NCBI GenBank assembly: GCA_017694255.1
Contig: JADINC010000025.1
Span: forward strand, 1-31,119
Length of the DNA stretch: 31,119 nucleotides
Origin: Candidatus Enterousia avistercoris
GTDB taxonomy: Bacteria > Pseudomonadota > Alphaproteobacteria > Rs-D84
Direction of reading: 5' to 3'
Under the pieces are notes generated by a model, which worked only from the letters and a program-made list of their open reading frames with translations, was not told the DNA's origin and searched no databases. Shown one piece after another: positions 24,431-31,119 of the stretch. How positions within the stretch are numbered: the stretch's first letter is position 1; the number at the start of each line of letters is the position of its first letter. The position numbers and the translations under genes were made by a program.

Positions 24431-24730
24431 ATGAGCAACGTTGCAATCTTTCAAACCGGTGGCAAACAATATCGCGTAAAAACGGGCGATTTTGTAAAGG
24501 TTGAAAAACTGAACGCCGACGGTACGGTCGAATTTGACCAGGTTTTAATGCTGGATGACAAGGTTGGCACCCCATTCGTTGACGGGGCCAAGGTTATTGC
24601 CCAGGTTGTAGAACAAAAACGCGCACCAAAAATTTTGGTATTCAAGAAAAAGCGTCGTCAGAACTATCGCCGTACACGTGGGCATCGCCAGTATATCACT
24701 GTGTTGAAAATTACAGAAATCAAGGGTTAA
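24431..24730 (+). CDS. rplU: Ribosomal protein bL21
   Basis: A 50S subunit protein that binds 23S rRNA. The 99 residues start MSNVAIFQTGGKQYRVKTGD and contain KKRRQNYRRTRGHRQ near the C-terminus, which is diagnostic. AAGAGAAAGAAT precedes the ATG. It is co-transcribed with rpmA, 27 bases downstream. Confidence 0.97.
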   Translation: MSNVAIFQTGGKQYRVKTGDFVKVEKLNADGTVEFDQVLMLDDKVGTPFVDGAKVIAQVVEQKRAPKILVFKKKRRQNYRRTRGHRQYITVLKITEIKG

Positions 24731-24757
24731 TCCCCGGATAGTCTAAGGAGTTTAATT

Positions 24758-25024
24758 ATGGCACATAAGAAAGCAGGTTCAGCAACCACCAACGGACGCG
24801 ATTCTGCAGGACGCAGATTGGGCGTAAAAAAATCCGGGGGCAGCCGTGTTATCCCAGGCAATATCATCATTCGCCAACGCGGGACGGCGGTTCATCCGGG
24901 TCTGAATGTTGGAATGGGTAAAGATCACACATTATTTGCAAAAATTGCAGGTGTTGTGAAATTTAAACGTGGACTGGGTGATCGAAAGACAGTTTCTGTT
25001 ATCCCAGAAGACGAAGCGAAATAA
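24758..25024 (+). CDS. rpmA: Ribosomal protein bL27
   Basis: A 50S protein near the peptidyl-transferase centre. It starts MAHKKAGSATTNGRDS with the classic NGRDSAGRRLGVK and GNIIIRQRGTAVHPG segments. The 88-residue length is normal and there is no N-terminal extension needing cleavage. An AAGGAG ribosome site precedes it. The order rplU-rpmA is nearly universal in bacteria. Confidence 0.97.
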   Translation: MAHKKAGSATTNGRDSAGRRLGVKKSGGSRVIPGNIIIRQRGTAVHPGLNVGMGKDHTLFAKIAGVVKFKRGLGDRKTVSVIPEDEAK

Positions 25025-25050
25025 AAAACGGGGCTACGCCCCGTTTTTTT
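25024..25050 (+). terminator. rplU-rpmA terminator
   Basis: ACGGGGC-TAC-GCCCCGT (25028-25044), followed by a run of T bases to 25050. Confidence 0.88.
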
Positions 25051-25053
25051 ATT

Positions 25054-25191
25054 TATGAAGTTTTCAAAAGACAGTGTCTAGCCCCGTGCGGCCTGATTGC
25101 AATACGCAACACTTATGGTACGTGTACATGCCTTGAAAATTATGTGATGCAGAATGGCGTATGCGTAAAGGTCACATCTGACACAGATTAA
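25054..25191 (+). pseudogene. Decayed C-terminal fragment of a cysteine-rich exported protein
   Basis: A 45-codon open stretch with no start codon reads YEVFKRQCLAPCG, then NTYGTCTC, then MQNGVCVK, and ends at TAA. It matches the C-terminal cysteine repeat of the large gene on the other strand (YEVYNGQCLTPCG, NSYGTCTC, LQNGVCVK) at about 25 of 40 residues. It begins a few bases after the rpmA terminator and ends six bases from the stop of its intact relative, tail to tail. I read it as a remnant of a lost paralog. Nucleotide divergence from the intact copy is substantial, so it is not a recent duplication. Confidence 0.75.
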
Positions 25192-25197
25192 CGACGG

Positions 25198-27651
25198 CTA
25201 TAACTGAACACAAATACCACCATGTAACGTTTGGCCTTCGCCACAGACGGTTGTTATCGTATCCGATGTTTTTACACAAACACCGTTTTGCAATGTATAA
25301 CCATTGTTGCAGGTGCATGTACCATATGAATTACGCGATGCATTATCGCCGCATGGTGTCAAGCATTGACCATTATATACTTCATACCCCTCGTTACACG
25401 CGCATTTATCATTCACCTTGCAATATTTATAGCCACCTAATGTAACTGTCCCACCAACGCCCACGGACGGTGGCTCATAAACAGACTTGCATCCGTTTTC
25501 TATGGTATTTGTAATGCGTTGGTTAGTTATAAAGAATGAATTATCAGGGCACAGCATAGAGTCATAGAACATCTGGGACAGATTTTTAATGCAGTCATCC
25601 GGGTCATTGTCTGGACAACTGGCCGTATCATTAGCAAAAACGGCATAAGCACAGGTCAGTGCCACATTTCTGCATGCGCCCATCATAACATTATATATAC
25701 TGGAAACACTGGCATTAGAAGACCAAGAATTCACCTGGGTCACCTGTTGATTATAGCAATTTGCGACATCTGTCATGCAATTAGCGGCATAATCTGAAAT
25801 AATTTGGCTTTGTGCGGCGCGAATATTCACCATAGCCCGCTGGATATAATTTACAACTACGTCATTATAGGGCTGGTAATTGCCACGTTCGTCGTATGTG
25901 TAATTCTGGCATTTGTCCAGAACCGCACGGCACATGCCTTCTTCGGCAACTTCTTGTTTGGTGCCGATTTTTTTCAATAAATAACTGACAATACATGCGC
26001 CATTGTTGCCAACCCCATTACCATCAGCAGATACCGCGGCAGAACAACTGTCATTACTTATTATCATGTTATATGAATCTTGCAGCATTTCGCGCTGGAT
26101 GGACGCATTGTTATACCCCGCCATAAAATCAATAATTTTGGTAATGTTCTGACCCAAAATAACGTCGCCATTTTCGTCAATATAATTCTTGGTCGGGTCC
26201 AGACATTTTGTATATTCATCCCCGCACACCATATCGTCGCGCATACATTCGTCCAGCGCCGCAATACAGCCCTTGGCATCATATTGGTTTTTATTCTGCA
26301 ACACGGCCAAGCGTGCCTTTTGCAGCATTAAATTCGCACTGCGCACATTGGATACCAATGTTTCATTCATTTTGGTTAATCCTTGTTCGTACGTAATGCA
26401 ATCTTGGTCAATTGACAGATCATAATTTGCAGTAATCTGGTCGATGTTGGCGCCCGCTTCTTCGCATTGATCCAAAACATACTGGCACCGGTCTTTGGCC
26501 GCGTTATATAATTGCGTGCCACGCATATTAGACAAACTCTGGTTGCTGTTCATGTTCAGAAAATCCAGATTGAACATATCCGCCGTATTAGATGTGAAAT
26601 CTAAATCCATATCCAGACCAAATCCACCCGTATTATATGAATATGTGGATGTACCACTGGTCGGATCACGAATTAATTCTTCGATTTCGTCCAACATGCT
26701 GCGCGTTTCACTGTTATCACGCGTACCAGACAGAGCCTCTTCCGCTTCGGTTGCGGACATAATGGCTTCGATTTCTTGCTCGGTCAATCCGACATAGCGA
26801 ATACGTTGGGCAACATCGTTTAATTGATTGTTTGCGTTGGTTACGGCTTCTTCGACTTCGGCATAATCGGATACATTGGCCGAACACGAGCAACGCTTTT
26901 GATTTGTGTCAATCACGGCACAAAACTGGTCCATGCAATCATTATACTGTTGCTGGCACGAAGAATTTAGATTATTAACCAGTTCCATTCGTTCTTGGGC
27001 TGCAGCAATGGATTCAGATGTTATTGTTTCCGCATTTGTTGTCGCACGTGCGGATACGGCGCGGGCCTCGGTCGCGATGTTTGAGCCAGTCTGGATATCC
27101 GTGCCGGCAATAGTGGCACGACCGCCAACCTCGGCAGTGGATGGGCGCAATGACAGACCCGCACGCCGAATAGCCGGATTGTTATTTATACTGGCCGCCT
27201 GGACACGGGCATTGCGACCAACCGTGTTAACCATGGCATTCAAATTATCACGTGCCGTGTTTGTATGGGGCGCACCCGCCGCACGTGATGTCGAAGTGCC
27301 AGTTGCGGTGGCACGCGCAGGCGCAGAATTGTTATCTGATAAATTCAAAACACGCGATCCAACACGCACAACGCCACTGTCATCCGATGACGCCGATACG
27401 CGCGATGTAACCCCGCGCGCCGCGCCCCCAGATTCTTTTGCCGTGGCGGTTTGGGATGCGTTCTGGACAGATTGCGTTATTGTTGCACGCGATGCGTTTT
27501 GACGCGATGCAGTCGCCACCGTACGCGATGTCGCATTCGGTGCAGTTGTTGATGCTGATGACGGAATTGCACGCGATATAGACGTCCCGTCTGCAAACGC
27601 AAACGGCGCAGAAAACGCGATTAAAAAAAAGCACAATGGCAATCGTCTCAT
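25198..27651 (-). CDS. Large exported cysteine-rich protein 1
   Basis: The 817-residue protein has a clear signal peptide (MRRLPLCFFLIAFSAPFAFA). Residues 21-215 are Ser/Thr/Ala/Arg-rich and probably disordered. A cysteine block with the spacing C-x6-C-x4-C-x9-C-x-C follows (Cys232, 239, 244, 254, 256, containing CMDQFC). A long helical region with paired cysteines comes next, and then a C-terminal module of short cysteine-rich repeats (739-817) resembling EGF-like or tandem CxC modules. It is probably periplasmic or surface-exposed and disulfide-bonded. The start at 27651 follows a TGATATAAT box by 21 bases. I know no named family for it. It is paralogous to the next gene upstream. Confidence 0.65.
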   Translation of the reverse strand: MRRLPLCFFLIAFSAPFAFADGTSISRAIPSSASTTAPNATSRTVATASRQNASRATITQSVQNASQTATAKESGGAARGVTSRVSASSDDSGVVRVGSRVLNLSDNNSAPARATATGTSTSRAAGAPHTNTARDNLNAMVNTVGRNARVQAASINNNPAIRRAGLSLRPSTAEVGGRATIAGTDIQTGSNIATEARAVSARATTNAETITSESIAAAQERMELVNNLNSSCQQQYNDCMDQFCAVIDTNQKRCSCSANVSDYAEVEEAVTNANNQLNDVAQRIRYVGLTEQEIEAIMSATEAEEALSGTRDNSETRSMLDEIEELIRDPTSGTSTYSYNTGGFGLDMDLDFTSNTADMFNLDFLNMNSNQSLSNMRGTQLYNAAKDRCQYVLDQCEEAGANIDQITANYDLSIDQDCITYEQGLTKMNETLVSNVRSANLMLQKARLAVLQNKNQYDAKGCIAALDECMRDDMVCGDEYTKCLDPTKNYIDENGDVILGQNITKIIDFMAGYNNASIQREMLQDSYNMIISNDSCSAAVSADGNGVGNNGACIVSYLLKKIGTKQEVAEEGMCRAVLDKCQNYTYDERGNYQPYNDVVVNYIQRAMVNIRAAQSQIISDYAANCMTDVANCYNQQVTQVNSWSSNASVSSIYNVMMGACRNVALTCAYAVFANDTASCPDNDPDDCIKNLSQMFYDSMLCPDNSFFITNQRITNTIENGCKSVYEPPSVGVGGTVTLGGYKYCKVNDKCACNEGYEVYNGQCLTPCGDNASRNSYGTCTCNNGYTLQNGVCVKTSDTITTVCGEGQTLHGGICVQL

Positions 27652-27731
27652 AATTACTTGATGATACAATTATATCACAATTATATGCGGCATAAAAGAC
27701 CAAATTTCATCGATTTAATTATTGATAATAA

Positions 27732-27757
27732 AAAACCGCCCATGCGGGCGGTATTTA
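27732..27757 (-). terminator. Terminator of the second cysteine-rich gene
   Basis: On the minus strand ACCGCCC-GCAT-GGGCGGT (27752-27735), followed by TTTTTATTAT. It lies just beyond the stop of the upstream gene, so the two paralogs are likely transcribed separately. Confidence 0.82.
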
Positions 27758-29980
27758 TTAATTGCCTTCATCCTTTAGTTTTTCCCACTCACGAATTTCT
27801 TCGACCCAATTACTTAACAAGCACTGTTCACGCAAGTCGGCCGAATTACAATTATTGGCATCTGAATCCAGACACAATTTTGTCGTTGTATCTGTTATGG
27901 TCGCGCCATTGACGCCGTTTAATATTTCATTCAGCGTTACAACATTGCGACATGTGTTTTCTTCGTAATTCTGGCTGTTATTGCATGTGGTGCTGTCTTG
28001 TTCATCAATAATTGCACGGAATTGCGATGTGGATGGATTGCAAATCATCGTTTCATAGCAATGCGGAACGTTTGCAACCTGGGCACAGTATGTTTTGATA
28101 CGCGCCGTCGTCCAATTTGGTTCGGAATCTGCCTGGGTTTCATAGCAATCGAATATCTCGCTTAGACATTCGTTGAAATTTGTCCCCGCAGATGTCGCAT
28201 CGGCCAAAACAGTTTCCTGTTCTTCTTGATAGAATTCCAAACGTTTTTGTTGCAGTGCCTGTTGCGCGGCAACCTTTTGATAACCAATGTTTTGTGCCGT
28301 GGTGCTTAACTGTTCACCATATGCATCACAGTCCGCATTTGCATCCAGTGCATATTTCTGCATAATGCTGCGGCGGGCATCAGCAACTGGTCCACGCAAA
28401 TCGGAATACGGATCGCCCGAGGCAGACGTATAACCAAAGCATGTTGCCGAATTAGACGCCGTATATCCCGTATTCGGTTCAATGAAATCCAGTTCATATG
28501 TTCCGGTGTTGGATACACTGATATAGCTGTTATAATTATATGGGCACTGGGATTGACCGTTTCCACATTTGCGGCCGCCAGATGGTGGGGTACCGCATGC
28601 TTCGTAAATACCGTTAAAGCACGAATCCAATACGCGGTTGCAAACGTTGTTGTGCGCATATTCAAACAGTTCATACCCCCATGTTTCCGCCAATGAATCT
28701 TTCAGGTTTTCACTGTCCGCGAATGCGCCGTCAATTCCGGCCAGATCGCCAACAACATTTGTCAAATCTTCGAATGCAGATGTCAGGCTGTCCGTGTCAT
28801 CTGTGATAATTGTTAATGTTGCTTCTTTGGCATCTGCCCAAGATTGCAGGGACGCCAAAATATCACTGCCGGAACCATCCAAATCATCTATGTCAAAACC
28901 GAAATTATTTCCGGTTTTTTCACAATAACTGGGTGGGGATTGTCTGCTGCATGTGTCGTCATACAACGCATGTTCTGCGCACCAATCGCCAAAATCATCT
29001 TCGGATGCAGTGCCGTTTTTACTGGCTTCTTTCCATGAAACACAGTTCATAACTTTTTCCGCATCTGTTAATTGGAACGCCTGGCTGACATTTTTGCCCT
29101 TGGTCGCGATTAATAATGCCAATTCGCCCGATACCTTTATCAATTCTTCGTTTGCCTGTTCCAGGGCGGCTTCGGCCTCTGCAAAAGCCTTTACACGGCC
29201 GGCACATGCACAACGACGCTGGGCCGCATTACGCGCAGTACAGATTTCGTCCATACATGCATAGTATGATTCCATACAGTTATTATATGCCTCGGCTGAA
29301 ATCAGGCCGGTTGTTGAATCTATGATATTTGAATAGTTCCCCGTATACAGGCGGTTTGACAGATATGTATATGTGTTGGTTGTAGCCTTGCTGCCACGGA
29401 TTGCACTGCCCTGTAAAGAGACACGGGCCGGTGTTCCCGCACGCGATATAACATTACGATTTGCCACACTGCGCGATGCATTCGCAACCGTGCCACGTGA
29501 TACAACATTGCGGCCACTGGCCGTGGTGGTTGGACGCGTGGTCGTGGTGCGCGACGCCGTTGCACTGGGGCGCGTAGATGTTGTGCGCGACGCAGATGCC
29601 GTTGTTGCACGCGTTGCGTTTCCTGTTGTGCCCGTGCGCGATGCCGCCGCAGTTGTTGCCGCACGCGTTGTCGTAGTACGCGCAGTCGTGGCGCGCGTTG
29701 AAACAGAACGCGATGGCGAAACAGTTGTTGCAGATGCCGTACCACGCGACACAGTATTCGCCGCATTGCGACGCGATGTCGCATTTGCACGGGGCGACGC
29801 AGTGCCCGCACGTGTTGCCTGGGGCGCAGCGACCATCGCAGATGTTGCCATCGGCGCAATCGGATCAGCAAACACCGCACGAATTGAAACCAATGTCGAA
29901 CAAACAAAGAATGCACCCGCCAGCAAAAATACCGTCCCCATTGCATTTTTGCAAAAATCTGTGATATTACGGCTTTTCAT
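27758..29980 (-). CDS. Large exported cysteine-rich protein 2
   Basis: The 740-residue protein has an N-terminal hydrophobic export signal (about 12-38, ending RAVFADP). It then has a Thr/Arg/Ala low-complexity region (41-190), built at DNA level from repeated short codon blocks. The cysteine block at Cys235, 242, 247, 257 and 259 contains CMDEIC and has exactly the same spacing as protein 1. Further shared features include CNRVLDSC against CQYVLDQC and a helical DCDAYGEQL against DCITYEQGL. It lacks the C-terminal cysteine-repeat module. I moved the start to 29980 (AGGGAG ribosome site). Exported, probably disulfide-bonded; function unknown. Confidence 0.65.
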   Translation of the reverse strand: MKSRNITDFCKNAMGTVFLLAGAFFVCSTLVSIRAVFADPIAPMATSAMVAAPQATRAGTASPRANATSRRNAANTVSRGTASATTVSPSRSVSTRATTARTTTTRAATTAAASRTGTTGNATRATTASASRTTSTRPSATASRTTTTRPTTTASGRNVVSRGTVANASRSVANRNVISRAGTPARVSLQGSAIRGSKATTNTYTYLSNRLYTGNYSNIIDSTTGLISAEAYNNCMESYYACMDEICTARNAAQRRCACAGRVKAFAEAEAALEQANEELIKVSGELALLIATKGKNVSQAFQLTDAEKVMNCVSWKEASKNGTASEDDFGDWCAEHALYDDTCSRQSPPSYCEKTGNNFGFDIDDLDGSGSDILASLQSWADAKEATLTIITDDTDSLTSAFEDLTNVVGDLAGIDGAFADSENLKDSLAETWGYELFEYAHNNVCNRVLDSCFNGIYEACGTPPSGGRKCGNGQSQCPYNYNSYISVSNTGTYELDFIEPNTGYTASNSATCFGYTSASGDPYSDLRGPVADARRSIMQKYALDANADCDAYGEQLSTTAQNIGYQKVAAQQALQQKRLEFYQEEQETVLADATSAGTNFNECLSEIFDCYETQADSEPNWTTARIKTYCAQVANVPHCYETMICNPSTSQFRAIIDEQDSTTCNNSQNYEENTCRNVVTLNEILNGVNGATITDTTTKLCLDSDANNCNSADLREQCLLSNWVEEIREWEKLKDEGN
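29400..29860. repeat. Low-complexity coding repeat
   Basis: This part of the second cysteine-rich gene consists of degenerate short units encoding Thr, Arg, Ala and Ser (for example GCGCGACGC-like blocks). It opens long shadow frames on the other five frames, including an Arg-rich one; these are by-products. Such tracts change length easily by slippage. Confidence 0.6.
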
Positions 29981-30135
29981 TAAATTCTCCCTGTAATCCG
30001 GAAACGCCCGGAAAACCCAATGTTTGACAATGCAATTTGTATTAAATCGCATGTCTATTTTGTTTAATTATAACATTTTTAGGCCACGCTGTAAATAAGA
30101 AAACCAGGTATTTACAACGCGGAATTTTTTATTAT

Positions 30136-30164
30136 TTGTTTATCTGGATGTATTGGTGTATAAT
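30136..30164 (+). promoter_or_regulatory. Putative promoter of the PagL-like gene
   Basis: TTGTTT (30136-30141), a 17-base spacer and TATAAT (30159-30164) preceded by TG. TATAAT ends nine bases ahead of the ATG and no ribosome site is seen, so the message is probably leaderless. Confidence 0.5.
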
Positions 30165-30173
30165 GGGCGCAAT

Positions 30174-30734
30174 ATGAAAAAGATTGTTGCGCTGTTTTGT
30201 GGATTGATGTGCGTGCCAGCAATGGCGAATGATGTGCATAACCCGATGTTCGGCGAAAATACACAAAATTCAATTATGCTGTATGCGGGCCAGGGAACTG
30301 GACCGGGGTCGCTGTTTAAATTGGTCGATCCGTTTTTATGGGAATTTGAACCAATGACAAATCTGATGTTGCAGTACAGCCAGCCTGCATCATTGTTTCG
30401 ACTGCCATCGCGAATAAACGCAACAGTGGTGCAAAATTTTGGATACGGTCATGACACTGGCCTGTCTTTTTTAGCGGTTGGAATTTCATGGGATGTTGCG
30501 TTGGTGAACTGGCACGGATTTTATATCGGGATTGGTATCGGTCCATATATGCGCGATTCACGCGACAGATATGTGGAAAGTCGCCTGGTATTCGGTGAAA
30601 GATTTTTTATCGGAAAAAATATTGGCGCCAGATGGCACGTAGAATTCTTTACACAACATTTTTCAAACGGTGATTTTACAGAAATAAACCGTGGTTTTAA
30701 CTTTACTGGCCTGGCGGTGGGGTATAGTTTTTAA
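30174..30734 (+). CDS. pagL: PagL-like lipid A 3-O-deacylase (acyloxyacyl hydrolase family)
   Basis: Expected outer-membrane beta-barrel that removes a 3-O-acyl chain from lipid A, which usually lowers TLR4 recognition. The 186-residue precursor has a signal peptide (MKKIVALFCGLMCVPAMA), alternating strand-like segments, and the diagnostic HFSNGDF at 162-168 giving His162 and Ser164. It ends in Phe as barrels do. In Pseudomonas PagL the catalytic Glu lies 12 residues after Ser; here that position is Asn176, with Glu170 nearby, so the triad needs checking. I placed the start at 30174 because the signal peptide begins there. Confidence 0.72.
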   Translation: MKKIVALFCGLMCVPAMANDVHNPMFGENTQNSIMLYAGQGTGPGSLFKLVDPFLWEFEPMTNLMLQYSQPASLFRLPSRINATVVQNFGYGHDTGLSFLAVGISWDVALVNWHGFYIGIGIGPYMRDSRDRYVESRLVFGERFFIGKNIGARWHVEFFTQHFSNGDFTEINRGFNFTGLAVGYSF

Positions 30735-30771
30735 ACAAAAGTCGCGCGCAGTCGCGTGCGTGCATAACCTG

Positions 30772-30814
30772 CTGGATTGCCGCGCCATCTGTGATGGCTC
30801 GCAATGACAAAAAG
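30772..30814 (+). repeat. Palindromic repeat family A, copy 3
   Basis: CTGGATTGC at one end and GCTCGCAATGACAAAAAG at the other, with a different central hairpin (GCCATC-TGT-GATGGC) from the copies near the left end. Confidence 0.65.
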
Positions 30815-30864
30815 AAAGCCACGGAATAACACACAAAAGAAGTCCGCGCCGTTGGTACGGGCAA

Positions 30865-30912
30865 CATTTGCACTTTGAAGTCTGCGCACCGCATTCTGAA
30901 CTTTGCAATTTG
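30865..30912 (-). repeat. Intergenic module, copy 2 (reverse of 191-220)
   Basis: Contains CATTTGCACTTTG and TTCTGAACTTTG, the two halves of the reverse of 191-220, with about 15 bases between them. Confidence 0.5.
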
Positions 30913-30940
30913 AAAAAACGGGGTAAATGCCCCGTTTTTT
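30913..30940 (-). terminator. ppdK terminator
   Basis: Perfect 11-base stem AAAAAACGGGG / CCCCGTTTTTT (30913-30923 with 30930-30940), loop TAAATG. It lies 13 bases after the ppdK stop. Confidence 0.88.
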
Positions 30941-30953
30941 GGTTCCCGCGATT

Positions 30954-31119
30954 TTAATTATGGCGGGGGAATTTGACCGCTGCCTGGGCCGCTGCAAGGC
31001 GTGCAATTGGCACACGGAATGGACTGCACGATACAGAATCAAATCCAACGCGATGGAAGAATTCAATTGATGCTGGATCACCACCATGCTCACCACATAC
31101 GCCCAGGTGTATATTTGCC
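30954..31119 (-). CDS. ppdK: Pyruvate phosphate dikinase, C-terminal end (partial)
   Basis: Interconverts pyruvate and PEP using ATP and phosphate. Only the last 54 codons are in the window; the gene continues past the right edge. The visible part shows GVCGEHGGDPASIEFFHRVG with the catalytic cysteine of the PEP/pyruvate site, then VSCSPFRVPIARLAAAQAA, which is close to the family consensus, and stops at a TAA at 30954. PEP synthase and enzyme I share this domain, but the SCSPFRVPIARLAAAQ ending is typical of PPDK. Confidence 0.9.
   Translation of the reverse strand, partial: ANIHLGVCGEHGGDPASIEFFHRVGFDSVSCSPFRVPIARLAAAQAAVKFPRHN

Larger units (their letters stand above)
30735..30953. other. 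Repeat-rich intergenic stretch
   Basis: No gene seen. It holds a relative of the 501-522 palindrome (30741-30762), a family-A repeat (30772-30814), the second copy of the 191-220 module (30865-30912, reverse) and the ppdK terminator. The content mirrors that of bases 191-522. Confidence 0.65.

Noticed and set aside
25054..25330. Invertible switch exchanging C-terminal ends
   Set aside because: The two inverted copies lie tail to tail with only six bases between their stops and are clearly diverged in nucleotide sequence. Recombination between them would not swap a coding end, and no recombinase is nearby.
29320..29996. Arg-rich 208-codon minus-strand frame and a 207-codon plus-strand frame
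   Set aside because: Both are shadows of the Thr/Arg/Ala repeat tract in the exported cysteine-rich gene, where repeated codons avoid stops in several frames.
30731..31096. 121-codon minus-strand frame at the right end
   Set aside because: It is out of frame with the clear PPDK sequence in the same region and runs on into the repeats.

Overview
The window looks like a chromosomal segment of a small-genome, probably host-associated alphaproteobacterium. This rests on protein character by eye (MraY/FtsW/MurG, PBP1a, DnaQ, bL21/bL27/bL31, PPDK), on palindromic intergenic repeats of a kind common in this class, and on an expanded family of VirB6/TrbL-like membrane proteins, a trait best known from Rickettsiales. 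Genus and species cannot be given. Coding density is high. Genes are often separated by short palindromic terminators, and an extended -10 of the form TGATATAAT or TGATATACT recurs.

Layout. 1-668 is non-coding and full of repeats. 669-5078 carries, on the minus strand, an acyl-ACP thioesterase, ValS, and ComF. 5078-13002 is mainly a cell-envelope block on the minus strand: PBP1a, an MliC-type lysozyme-inhibitor lipoprotein, MraY, FtsW, MurG and a secreted OmpA-like protein. Two small unknown plus-strand genes (3964 and 7669) interrupt it. 13003-13227 holds a candidate small RNA gene. 13228-14770 has an inositol-monophosphatase-like protein that has lost its metal ligands, bL31 and an unknown protein. 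14839-21416 holds five VirB6-like polytopic membrane proteins, one on the minus strand and four in a divergent operon. 21444-25024 contains UvrD/PcrA, DnaQ, bL21 and bL27. 25054-29980 contains two large secreted cysteine-rich paralogs plus a decayed C-terminal fragment of one of them. 30174-30734 is a PagL-like lipid A deacylase. The window ends in the 3' end of pyruvate phosphate dikinase.

How the genes fit together. Most of the window deals with the envelope: peptidoglycan synthesis, protection from lysozyme, lipid A trimming, and a set of inner-membrane and exported proteins that may belong to one secretion or surface apparatus. The strongest candidate for an undescribed system is the five VirB6-like proteins, three with an N-terminal CxxC, near the two exported proteins that share the exact cysteine spacing C-x6-C-x4-C-x9-C-x-C. 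No VirB4, VirB8-11 or VirD4 gene is present here, so a link to type IV secretion is inference.
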